From: Zeugodacus cucurbitae
Taxonomy: Eukaryota; Arthropoda; Insecta; Diptera; Tephritidae
Assembly: GCF_028554725.1 (NCBI RefSeq)
Contig: NC_071668.1
Coordinates: forward strand, 76,726,719 to 76,790,718
DNA length: 64,000 nt
Direction: 5' to 3'
The position numbers were made by a program, and so were the translations under genes. This document shows, piece after piece, positions 34,639 to 46,589 of this stretch; within the stretch, counting starts at the first letter, position 1, and each line of letters starts with the position of its first letter. Below the pieces are notes generated by a model that was given only the letters and a program-made list of their open reading frames with translations, was not told the DNA's origin and made no database searches.

Positions 34639-37600
34639 GTGAGTGATTAATTATGATGAAGCAAGGTTAGAAGAAAACAAATAGTTTAATGAGAAAAAGG
34701 GTTTTGAGTTGAGGACGGATATAGTAAATATATAAGTAGAAAGAATTTTGCAAACCCACTTTTTTGGAACGTAGTTTCTTAAGAATTAGTAATCTGCGAG
34801 TATCTATTATACTTATACTATTTATATTACTTTTTAATAAAAGCTTTTAAAGAGCTAAGAACCATTACTAGTTTTCTTAAGATATCACAGCTTTCTTTGA
34901 AGGCTTTGAGGGTGTGACATGCAATTTTCATTACAGTAGATCTTATGATCTGGCTTTACCTTCATAGATTAACCATAAAGCTTTTACTTTTTAGAAGAAC
35001 ATTCGTGATATTATCTTTTAATGTGCTTTTCTCACCCGTTTGAATAAAAGCTCTAATTTTTTTGTAATTTCATATTTATAGAAAAATATTAAATGAAGTA
35101 GATTAGTCGACAAACAACTATTTCATTCAATTAGCACTTTGATTAGTAGTTCTCACTAGGTTCATGAAATATTTTTTGTATGCAGAGCTTTGTATGGATG
35201 TCAATCTTGTCTATGGAAAAGCTTTCAAGGGTTGAGCGAAGCGTATGACCTTAAACCTAAGATAGTATTGAAAAAGAGTGAGCGTCAATTCTCTCAATTC
35301 ACACTCATTATAGAGCTTTATACCTTGAGCTATCTATATATATTTATTGCTTTCAAAGTAGGAGTAATATTATATCTCTTTGTGACATGTGTCCTTTTAC
35401 AATGGGATTTAGCATCAGCTATGCTCTTGGAACATTTCACGCACTCAAAAACATTGATTTGCCTTCTTAAAGACAGATAATAGATAGAGAACAAGACTTT
35501 TGAAACTGTCATTCTTGCTCTTCTTACAACAGATGTTGGACCAGCTTCTTAGACAATTTTTCTATAATATTTTAAGATATCTATTCAAGATGTACATATC
35601 TATATGGTTTCAAAATGTCTGGTGGAAAATATTTTTAAGTATGCTAGTGCGAAGAAGCGCGCTAAGAGATATAATAAAGCCACGCTTAAGAACCTTGGAA
35701 TATAAAGATGGAAAGGAAGAGTAATAACACTTGAGAGTAATAATACATTGGAGAAATAATAAATAATTCAACTCAAATTTAATTTTAAGCTGCACAGTGT
35801 AGCTCTTCTCTCTTCTTCGGGTTCAACGCTTTAGGCTGAGCTGCAGCGTTTGAGCTTTTCTACTACTAAGTTCTGCTGGCAGTTCAGCTAGCGCTGCCTA
35901 CTTAAATTCTCCTTTAACCCAAATTAATTCAATCATGCTAATCTATTCCGCATATTTTAACTAATAAAATAAAGGTAATATGGCTGCTGTATGGTTGTAG
36001 TTGTTGTAGTAGTTGTAGATTGTGTATTGTTTGCAGGCAACCGGCAATTAAATATGCATACTAATACCAACAGCGCAGCGTGTGCACAAACTAGTTGGCC
36101 ATTAGACACAAATGGAATACACATGACTGCATTCATTACAATTTCACTAACAAACACAATTAAGCGCACAAACACACACACACACACATACAAGCATGCA
36201 TATATGCATGCATACATTCATATATAAGTATCTACATTTCCGGCGGCGTATAGCTTTCATGACTCATGCGCTCGCCGCTACATTTGTGTTGTCTTTGCTG
36301 ACTGCCGTTTGCCGCTGACTGGCTGCTGGCCTTTGTGTGCGCTTGTGTGTGTGTTTGTTCTGCTGTTGCGCCAAAAGGTATGCTACATAATGTAGCGAAT
36401 GAACACACACTCAAACACACATTCGTGAATATATGCATGAGTCTTCTGAGCACCGCATGAGCATCATTAACAACACTGCCGTCGCAGCTGCTGCGGTCAT
36501 AATTTGTTGTCATTGTTGTTGTGCTATCGTTGTTGTTGTTGGTTGAAGTCTGTCTGCCTGTGTGTGCGCCTGTGTGTAATTGTGGTTGTCTTCACCTTGT
36601 TTTCTGCCAACTAATGAAATTAATTAGCCTCCTGTAATAATGAACCACACTGTGGCAGCCGCAGCACTGGCGCAGGCAAACGACAAAAAATGTAACAACA
36701 ACAGCAGCAACAACAATGAAGCGCACAACAAAATACTACAAGCAAAGTGGCAGTCAGGAAGCGCCGTGTGGAAGTGAAAGTTGCAGGAAAAGGGCGCCAC
36801 CAACAAATTACGCCAAAAGAGCAATGAGCGCTAATAAGCAGGAAGCGCCGACACAAAAACAGAAAATAAAAAAAAAAATGAAAAAGAAAACAAGAAAATG
36901 AAAACCAATGCTCTGTCGCAGTGAGTAGGGGATGCGCTGCAAATTTGCTTTAATTGCTGATGGGCCACCAGTTGCCTTCGAATTGTGGAGCAAACACACG
37001 AAAAGCTGGCATTTAAGGCTACATACATATCTGCATGTGTGTGTGTGTGTGTGGGTAATTTGCATTTGCTAAGTATACACTTAAGTGGAGTCAAATGATG
37101 TTCACTGTAGCAGACTGTTGATTTATACATGCATCCAACTATATTATAGCACACTCAATCGTGTGTTTGTGTGTCTAATCTAAGGCGTCAACTCAACACT
37201 CCATCATCGGTAATTTGCTTAATGTTAGCTGGCAAGTAGTGTAAGGGGAAAAAAACTAAAATCTCTGCTGGTTGTAATTACTTGGAATTTACGTCAAATT
37301 ATGGGTATGCGTTGTCGCCGAGTTGCTCAACGACACGGAAGTAGTTCCAGCGTGTGAGCACGGTGTAGGTTTTTATATATAAAGAATTGCTTAATTGTGT
37401 GTGATAAGTTGGAAATTCATACCGGGTTGAAATTTTTTGCACTGTTTCAGAAACTACCTCTCACATACAGATGTATTTTTTCACTTTAAAAGTTCCTTTT
37501 CAAAAAGAAACTGAATTGCAGGATTTTCTACTTTTATATAGCCATAATATTTATGCTAGTGAGGTGTAGCCCAGTAAAAGAAAATTGGAAACAGTCAAGG

Positions 37601-40040
37601 CAATGAAGCGCTTAATCTGTAAACCAGTTCTGTCAAAGTCATACTATCACCTACATCTAACACAAATTTCCGACTTCTTAGAAATATCCTCGCTGCCCTG
37701 TATACTTTACGGACATGAAATTCTGGCAGATTATGGCTTTACTTCGACAGAAGCGACTCTTGAACTTCAAACATTAGTCAAATATCTCATTGAATAACAT
37801 CAACCTCTTTTTCTCTCGACTTTTCAAATTGGCTCATGGAATAAAATTTTTCCAAGATTTGTATCGATCGCTCAAGAGCATCTTGTGAATCCTCATGAGA
37901 TGGTTGGACTCGTTCACCACATGTATGATTCACTAAACCAAGAATAGCACTCGAAGGATCAAATCTTATCACTTCCTATCAAAACAGGTCTTTAATAAGA
38001 TAACTACGCTATGCCTATCGGTCGTATGGAAATCGGAACATGATCCCATAACGGTTGTGCAAGATCTTTGTAATGCTAGCACTAGCTTTCATTGGTATAG
38101 CTAGTCATTGGTACAATTTAAAATATTCGTCATTAGATGACCTCTCAACATTTGCTTCTGGTCTATGATACAAATCGCAGCTTGAAAAACAACATTTTTT
38201 GTTTTCAGTTCCGGTGCGTAAATTAATAGAGAAGATAAAAAAATATGGCTTTTCCAGATTTCACTGACTCTCGTTGTGACCTGTTGATTGCCATCGCAAA
38301 TGCAGGTTTCACTGGAAACTTAATACGTTTGAACTGAAATGGCAAATCGTTGGAACTCAAAGGAATTCCCAGAATTAAGCATTGCTTAACGTCCCTATTC
38401 GAATTTCTTGCAACTATCACATTATATGATCAGTCGTCTTCCAAGACACAGTTTTAGCGCATGAAGATTGCGAAGGATAATAATGACAGCTCCCACTTTG
38501 AGACCCAAATGATGCAGGGCATGCCAGGCAAATCCAAAGAATTGAAAAGAATTCAGAAATTCTACTTTCTATGATTCAAAATGTTGTGATTTAATCGGGT
38601 CATTATCTTAGAGTTCTCATTAGACATTTGTGAGCCTAAGCTCACCAATATCTCTGGTAATTATATTTAACTACTCCAAGAGAAAGTTGGGATTCAAATC
38701 TATGGTACTTAGTAGTAGTTAGTCTCTATATTCAGGTTTCACACCTCCATTAACTCCATACCATTTTTCGGTCTAACAGTTAACCTAATTTTTTAAATCA
38801 TCTATATTCCCATTAAAAAAACACGCTGCAGCTCTCACCTCTTTTCGAACAGCTCTGATTTCAATTTCAGCTACTCGCTACTCCAAACTAACGAAGAAGT
38901 TTGCGACCTCTCATACCATGGCATTTCAATAATTACACTCATAATGGTTAACGTTGAAGTGTGGCAACCCTCACCTCTGTGCTCACCGAGGTCATAATCA
39001 TGAAAGCCAAGTAGTATAATTGAACTGAGTATAATAAAGTGACACTTAAAGTTGACTCACTCGAAGCGAGTTTAACACTTTGACTTCACAATTTTTCTGC
39101 ACTTACATTAAAACAACAATAACAGCAACAACAACTACGGAAACAAACAGTAAAATTTGACGTTGTCACGGTGGCGTCTCTTTTACAACAAATGAAAAAC
39201 AACAACAATAACCACGAGTAGCATGCTAGTTACCATTGAAATTGTTGCGGCAGTCACACTACTCACTAACGGCATCAAGTCACCGAGGGACATGCCATTT
39301 ACCGCAAAATGTCCGTTTAATTCACACGCACAGCTGTCAGCCAACCCAGACTGCATACATGGCCGCAGGCACACCCATATATCCTGTTATAAATATATAT
39401 ATGTGTAGGTATATATATTATAGCATTTCGTCTATTTGTCTATTAAGCAGCGGCAAGTCAACTTCCGCTTGGCGTCTAAGCGGCTTCTTTCATCGCATGT
39501 GAGTGTGTTCGTGTGTGTGGTACACGATTACATGTAATTATGGGCGTAATTGGTTGGGTGGAAATTATAGGATATCCTCTGGCAAGTGTTGTCTGGCGTG
39601 CGCCTCGTTTACATAGAATTTAATGGCAGGTTCACTTGCTCCCCGGTTCGCACGAAAGCTGCTTAGTTGTTTGGTCGGTGGGCTTGGTTAGCTTACTGGT
39701 GAGAGGATATTTACTCGCTTGTTGTTGACTGAGCTTAAATTAATTGAACCTGTATCTTGGGCTTACAACAAAGTGTATTCTGAGTATAATCGCTGCTTCG
39801 AGCTGATTATTATTTGACATCGTAGGAGATTCACCCTCTTGTATATGAGAAGCCGATTCATTTGTAAGGGGGTAACTGAAATATAATATTATGAGTGAGT
39901 CAATTATTGGATATCAATTAGAGGGAATTTGTTAGTTGTGCATTGATCCTGAGAATATCTTTCGAAACTTCAAAAAAAAAAAGATGTCTTCCCATAACCA
40001 TCAGGACATTGGACGGATATAGAGATAGAGATGATGAAAA
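34639..40040. other. Probable intron of the DIP-type gene
   Basis: No further exon recognised. Notable simple features: (CA)n near 36171-36190, a perfect 18-bp palindrome GCATGCATATATGCATGC at 36194-36211, (TG)n near 37034-37053, and an A-rich coding-like stretch at 36860-36900. Open frames have no domains. Confidence 0.55.
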
Positions 40041-40043
40041 AGA

Positions 40044-40796
40044 TGAATATGAATATGCATATGAATATGCATATGAATATGAATTTGAATATGAATATGA
40101 ATATGAATATGATTATGAATATGAGAATATGAATATGAATATGAATATGAATATGAATATGAATATGAATATGAATATAAGTATTAATATGAATATGAAT
40201 GTGAATATGAGTATGAATATGAATATGAATATGAATAAGAATATGAATAAGAATATGAATATGAATAAGAATATGAATATGAATATGAGTATTTGAAAAT
40301 GAATATGAGTATGAATATGAATATGAGTATGAATATGAATATGAATATGAATATGAATATGAATATGTATATGAATATGAGTATGAATATGAATATGAAT
40401 ATGAATAAGAATAAGAATGTGAATATGAATATGAATATGAAATATGAAATATGAATATGAATAAGAGAATATGAATATGAATATGAAATATGAAATATGA
40501 ATATGAATATGAATAAGAGAATATGAATATGAATATGAAATATGAAATATGAATATGAATATGAATATGAATATGAAATATGAATATGAATATGAATAAG
40601 AGAATATGAATATGAATATGAAATATGAAATATGAATATGAATATGAATGTGCATATGAATATGAATATGAAATATGAAATATGAATATGAATATGAATA
40701 TGAATGTGCATATGAATATGAATATGAAATATGAAATATGAAATATGAATATGAATATGAATATGAATATTATGAATATGAATATGAATATGATTA
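40044..40796. repeat. GAATAT satellite, about 750 bp, with higher-order structure
   Basis: Almost pure hexamer GAATAT with variants GAATAA, GCATAT, GAAATAT and GAATGT. From about 40430 the variants recur in order (..GAAATATGAAATATGAATATGAATA..), giving longer periods. The two blocks with GAATGTGCATATG, near 40645 and 40702, are about 57 bp apart. The array is open in several frames on both strands (Met-Asn and Tyr-Ser/His-Ile dipeptides), which is an artefact of a stop-free hexamer and not a gene. Confidence 0.95.
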
Positions 40797-42015
40797 TTTT
40801 TGAATAAATTTACATATTTCAAGCTTAGAATACATTTATATAAAATATTCCCACTTTTACATTCCTGATTAAATAGCATGCTCTCATTATCACATGATAT
40901 TTTTAAAAGATATATACTGCTGAAACGGGAGAATACTCATACAAAAATAAAGAATGCATAATTTGTTGAAATTTGTGTTATTTAAATGAGTTCAAATTAA
41001 AATTTCTGAATAATTTACTTGAAGCGACATCCAGATGATCTCAATCAAAGTAAATGCAATTATGTCATTGGGAAATTTCAAAATCGAATTAATCAGAATT
41101 ATATTGGCATTAAGCGCATAAAGCTTAAAATATTTAAAAACATCTAAACTATGAGAAATTGTCGCCCAAATCCGCCCGAGTCGAAAACCTTAAAGCAAAT
41201 ATACTAAAAAAGTTTATATGTACGTACACTGAAAGTATTGACTTTAATTGCAAAAGACTGCTCTGCATAAAATTGAAATATCAAAGAACTTTTACTCGTT
41301 CGCTCAAAGCACTGACACATGACTTAAACTTATTGCAGTGCAATAAATTCACATTAGGCATTTAAGGCCTCAACATAGCCAACGACGACAACAAATCCAA
41401 GGCAAAGCTTAGCTAATACAAACCAATACTTGTGAGTGTGTGCCCTCGCCCTTGTCTCTGTGCAAACAGATGGGCGGCAATTTGTCAGCGCATTGAAATG
41501 CAGCAAAAGTGCAAGGTGTGCTTAAGTTTGTTTGCTTGTATTGGTGTGTGCTTGCAGCCATTGTGCTTTTGCAGCTGTGCTTCATATATCTGTTGCAGAT
41601 TTTTAGGCGCAACATTTTACAAATTGTAGAAAATAGTAAAATGGATGGCAAGCAATTTGTTTTGTAGGTAGTGAAAGATTGCACTTTGAAGTAGAAGTTA
41701 CGAGGACCTTTGAAAGAAAGGAGGGAGGAGGGAGATATATTGATTAGCTGCGTCTAAAGGTCAATAAAAAAATATAGACTAACTATAGATTATAAAGATT
41801 TGTGGTAGGCGAACGAATATCGTTTAGATATCTCTTGCTACTTCTTCTATGAAAATTTGGAAGAAGATTTGAAGCTCATATCGTCAACGAACTATTATTA
41901 TGCACTTAAACAAGGGGCAACCCTTCTCGAAAATATTGTCAACTATAAGCATTGTTAAACGAGTTTCATGCATAAATATTATTAAAAGAATTTTTATTAA
42001 ATCTAAAATTTTAAA
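40797..42015. other. Non-coding DNA
   Basis: No gene supported. Unique AT-rich sequence; 41400-41650 is less AT-rich, with open frames on both strands lacking motifs. Confidence 0.55.
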
Positions 42016-42017
42016 AG

Positions 42018-42223
42018 ATGGCAACCCTACGCAAAATGCAAAAATACTTTTTAATATAAATTTTCTGAAATTTCTTGTATGGCCTTAGTGTTTTATATAT
42101 ATTTGTAAAATTTTGGTTTTTATGTCAAAAATTTGAAACAGGTGGCAACTTTGTAAATTTTTATTATTCTTATGTGTAATATATACACCGAAGAGTTGAA
42201 AGAAATTTTTTAATTCGGTTAAA
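42018..42223. repeat. GGCAAC-spaced repeat units (inverted relative to 30.5 kb)
   Basis: GATGGCAACCCTAC at about 42017 and ACAGGTGGCAACTT at about 42139, 124 bp apart. Both are preceded by similar AT-rich DNA. The same two-unit arrangement with a shared ATTGAAACAGGTGGCAAC-type end occurs at 45435 and 45556, so 42.0 and 45.4 kb are copies of one dispersed repeat. Confidence 0.65.
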
Positions 42224-42400
42224 TTTTTAGTATAATCATGCTCTGCATAATCCGATCGTGACGGAATTTCGTTGCGTCACGCATTTTCGTTGCATTTGTA
42301 AAAAAAAACCATTTTTAGTACAATCATTGTCTGCATAATGCGATCGTGACGGAATTTCGTTGCGTCACACCTTGTCGTTGCATTTGTAAAAAAAAAAAAA
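42224..42400. repeat. 88-bp tandem pair with a GTGACG/CGTCAC inverted motif
   Basis: Two units start TTTTTAGTATAATCAT (42224) and TTTTTAGTACAATCAT (42312). Both contain GATCGTGACGGAATTTCGTTGCGTCAC and end CGTTGCATTTGTAAAAAAAA. GTGACG and CGTCAC form a 6-bp stem around an 11-base loop. Degenerate relatives lie at about 45640-45710 and 56850-56890. Confidence 0.85.
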
Positions 42401-44590
42401 CAAATTAAAAACATACATAACGAAAACAACCTCACTAGTAAGGTAGACTTCTTGATTTAAATTGAATATTACGGTATGCTAATTCAATTTCTTCAAGCAG
42501 TAAGTTTACTAAAAACTTAGAAAGCTAAGCTAGCACGCCAGTATAAAATGCAAATTTCTTTAAAAGCACGACAATCACAATATATGGACATACACAGACA
42601 TATATTATTGCTACTAAATATGCATGCATTTGTTATTGTGTATACATGTATGTGGCAATGACTAACTGAAGAATCGGTAAATAATGCTAAGAGAAGCGTG
42701 ACAAGCACTACAAATACTAGTGAAAGCTATAAACGAAGCAAAGTACATACATACATACATACAAACGCTGCTGACTACTGGCGTTGTTTACATACCCACA
42801 TGCCTTGTTGTTGTTAGTTTTGACTTAGTTGGCAATCTTAGCCATAAGCTTTGGCATTTCACATGCGAACCAAGTGAAGCGGCATACAAAACGAACTGAT
42901 ATTTAATGCATGCAAAGCGCAAAGCCACAACAACAACAACACACACACACACTTTTGCACATATGCGCTGCATAAATATCTAATAAACATACAGTAAACA
43001 AACAAGCGGACAAACAACAACGAATGCACTTGTGGTCACAGATTGTCTTCTACGAACAGCATAGAGACACACACAAACTCATAAGCTACAACACCAGCAA
43101 CTTACCATGTGGCAGTGAATTGTCGTGCTAAGCAGCTTGCCATCTGCCCATGAGCTTGCAATAATTCAACCGGCTTACACTCCAGCTCTAGCTCCGGTTC
43201 CAGCGCCAAAGCTGATTCCAATACATATTCGAGCATTTTTTAATTTCGCTCTATATTTTCTTGTTTTTGTTTTTGCAGTCTTTTTTGCTTTACAGTTTTC
43301 ATTTAAACAGTTACATATTGGAAAAGCATAGCAAAATCTTAAATAAAAACTAAAGTAGCGTTGTGAGTGCAGCAAAAACAGAAGCTAAAGCAAACAAACA
43401 AACATTCCAGCACCGACGTGCAGTGACACTGCTGCTTCTACATATGGTTGTATGTGTGTGTATACATATATACTGTTATGCATAATGCATGAATTGGAAT
43501 CAGTTGTAAGCAAGTCAATGCACTGACTAAATAATGCCGTAAACAAGCGAGCTCGTCAGACTACAGTAACTGCAACGAAATCTAATAGTTGCTATAAGTG
43601 AGCTCATTAAATATGCAACGAACATCTATGTTAAAGTGTATGTGATAAGGATTGGTTTTTATTAAAGCTGTTTTTGCTTTAATATTTTTTATCAAGAACA
43701 ATTCTCAAACTATCTTATGTTTACGTACTGAAGAAATCAGTATTATACTCGAAGAGGTGAGTACCATACCGACGAACTGATTCGATCTATGCGATGCCGT
43801 TCTCAGCAATTCAGTATCTAACCGTTACATGAAAATTTTCAGGAAAGATTTCTGCTTAAGTCCGCATAAATCCAATTTTCGTCGAATTGGAGTCATTTCC
43901 GTCATGCTTTTAGTGAATGTGTTGCATATAGATTGGAAACTGATCCCAGATGCGTATGTCATATGTCCATAATTCAGTTCAGATACTAACAAAATTCTAA
44001 CAATTGCATTATAATGACAGTAGTCTATTTCAATTAAAAATCATGTATCTTTGTAATATATTATTTCACTGAGAGGGTTTTCACAATGACAATTTGTTTG
44101 TGCTAAGGTCTACCACAAGAACTTAAAAAAATTACCATGTTGGACATATTCACGTCTAATAAAGCTTCGCTTATATTTTGTAAATAGTATTTTAGAGTAC
44201 CGCTGAATAAAGCTTTACTAAAGATCTTTGTATTGATAAATCCCGATTCGGGTACGTGTCATTTAAGAGGCTTAGATTCAAGTCCATACACTTCTCTAAT
44301 CCAAATTGGTGGGCAATGTTTACTTAAAAACTGCTTTCGCGATATATTTTTTTTACGAATAAGACTATTTTTGTCAGAATTGACTAGACAGTGCAGCTAT
44401 GGAACCACAAGAGAGATAATTAGCTATAGATGCGTAGTGGGTTGACTGATATTTTTTGGGCTACCTTGGATTCCAATGTATCGATATTCGTATGAAAGAT
44501 CAGATAAGGATTGTTGCCTGGTGATATCAGAATTTGAGCCTTCGGAAAGTCATAATGGATTAATCTCATCTAAGTTCTTATATATATATG
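42401..44590. other. Non-coding DNA
   Basis: (CATA)n at about 42744-42762 and (AAC)/(CA) runs at 42927-42950. No gene supported. The open frames around 44230-44720 lack motifs. Confidence 0.55.
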
Positions 44591-44856
44591 TATATACTAG
44601 CGGACGCGACAGACGTTGTCCTGTACCACGTCTCAATGTAAACTTTTGGAAATTAGCTGTAACCATTATCCGTTATGATGAAAATTTGTTTTCGAAACTT
44701 ATTACAAATATGACATGAGATCATCCTAAGTACCCGATCATTACACACTAATTTTAGCGAATGGGAATGAATTTCAAGTAATTTTTGAGGTGTCGTTAAA
44801 CAAGAAAACAATATTTTATCTATTTTTCTATAACTAATTGATTAACAAAATTAACG

Positions 44857-45085
44857 AACCAAAATCAAGCTCTACAAGTCGCTTATCATTCCCGTCCTGC
44901 TTTATGGTGCAGAAGCTTGGACGATGTCAACATCAGAAGAGACGACACTAGGAGTTTTCGAGAGAAAGGTTTTGCGCAAGATTTATGGTCCTCTAAACAT
45001 TGGCAACGGCGAATACCGCAGACGATGGAACGATGAGTTGTACGAGTTATACGACGACATTGACATAGTTCAATTGTTCACATAC
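44857..45085 (+). mobile_element. LINE fragment, region just after the reverse transcriptase
   Basis: One open plus-strand frame reads KIKLYKSLIIPVLLYGAEAW, then FERKVLRKIYGP and GEYRRRWNDELYEL. This is the conserved segment downstream of the reverse transcriptase in RTE-like and similar insect LINEs. It sits immediately N-terminal to the RLRWLGHVxRM region seen at 420 and 57.08 kb. The three pieces may be parts of one family. Confidence 0.85.
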
Positions 45086-45354
45086 ATACAATTGATTAAC
45101 ATAAGAAGAATACAGAAAAAAAACAGAAATTAAAAAAAGTTAGAAATTAATAAATTGGAAGCTGATGAACTGGAAGATCTCAAAACTTGGCACGATTACA
45201 ACCCTACTAGCAATCTGAAAAAAAAATATTAATATGGAGTAATGTAGTCTTTAAAGAATGTAATGTAGTCTGTCTTTTAGGAAAATTGATCCCGTAGAAC
45301 TTGAAATGATTTTCTCAAGAAACTTCATTGATTTTAAAATAGAAGGCAACTCTT

Positions 45355-45715
45355 CGGAAAAAAGCATTTGTATTCCAATTTTATAATATACTCTTTTTGA
45401 AATAATTTATATGATATTAAAATAGTTTAAAGGTGGCAACCATACTAAAAAAATGTAAATAGTTTCAGCTTTAAACTTTCTGAAAAGTCTTTTAAACATA
45501 ATTTATTTATATATAGGTATACATTTATATATTTTATGGTGAAATTGAAACAGGTGGCAACAGGTGGCATTTGTGAGCCTTTTGGTTAAATGCAAACAAT
45601 TTTTGCAAATCGCTTGGGCGTTCCCTATAATCACGGCCTGTGTATTGCCAACGTGACGATATTCTGTTGTGATACACATTTCCGTTGCATTCGTACATCA
45701 AAGGTAAAAACAAAC
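45355..45715. repeat. GGCAAC-spaced dispersed repeat, second location
   Basis: GGCAAC at 45355, 45435 and 45556, with the last followed at once by a further GGTGGCA. The right part (TGTATTGCCAACGTGACGATATTC..CCGTTGCATTCGT) is a degenerate relative of the 88-bp unit at 42224. The order GGCAAC units then GTGACG..GTTGCAT is the same in both places. Confidence 0.6.
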
Positions 45716-45737
45716 TTTGACAAACCCGTATCTCGAT

Positions 45738-46556
45738 CAAGTAAGGAAGCGCTAAGTTCGGGTGTAACCGTACATTTTATACTCTCGCAATTTATTTATT
45801 TAATTTTATTAATATAACAAACAATTCGACTCACATTTTGGCATATATATGGTATAAAATCCATTGAAAGTTTCAAAACCCTAATATTTGGTACATATAT
45901 GGGAGCTAGGGGAAGTAATGACCCGATTTCTCTCATTTTTGGCACGGAGACATATTATTAAAAGAAAGATATTCCCTCTGAATTTCTTAAAAAAAATTGT
46001 GAGACTTACCTATATTGTAAAGTAAACGATTCAGATCGACTTTAAAGTTCTGGTATATGGGAAGTAGGCGTAGTTGTGAACCGCTTTGGACTATTTTCAT
46101 AACATATCATTGGGAAGCCAATAAGATATTATGAACCGAATTTCATTGAAATTGGTCGTGCAGTTTCGAAGATATGGTTTCTGACCCATAAGTGGGCGGA
46201 ATCACGCCCATTTCAAATTTTGTATACCATTTTGAGTGCAGCTCGTCTGTATCTTCTTTATAATGAAATTTAAGATTTCTGGTGGCTTTCATTACTGAAT
46301 TAAATCATTTTTAGTAACTAGTTTTCAACGTAACCTTTGTATGGGAGGTGGGCATGGTTATAATACGATTTTCTCTATTTTTGGACTGTATCCTGTTTGT
46401 TCCTAAAAGAAAAGACTCTAGAGAGTTTGGTTGATATAGCTTTAATAGTTTACTAGATATGTACAAGAAACATAGTAGGGGGCGGGGTCACGCCCACTTT
46501 CTCAAAAAAATTACATCCAAATATGTCCCTTCCTAGAACAATCCTTTGTTCTATTA
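45738..46556 (-). repeat. Long dispersed repeat, copy 2 (inverted)
   Basis: Starts CAAGTAAGGAAGCGCTAAGT, then TCGGGTGTAACCG and TTTTATACTCTCGCAA. This is the reverse complement of the right end of copies at 52.7 and 62.5 kb. Interior blocks such as GTAGGCG..GTTGTGAACCG and GGGCGGGGTCACGCCCAC also match. It is cut off near 46556, before the ACGAGTTAG block. Confidence 0.75.
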
Positions 46557-46564
46557 TTTTTTTT

Positions 46565-46585
46565 ACACCGGAATACCGCCTTAAG
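46565..46585. repeat. TTAA-type terminal repeat remnant
   Basis: TACACCGGAATACCGCCTTAA. Reversed, it matches the start of the element at 50102 (TTAAGGTAGTATTCTGGTGTA) with few differences. It could be one end of a piggyBac-like MITE whose other end was not found. Confidence 0.45.
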
Positions 46586-46589
46586 GTAG

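Noticed and set aside
40113..40879. Long open frames of 180 and 231 codons on the minus strand, and 117 on the plus strand
   Set aside because: They are translations of the GAATAT satellite, whose hexamer lacks stops in several frames.
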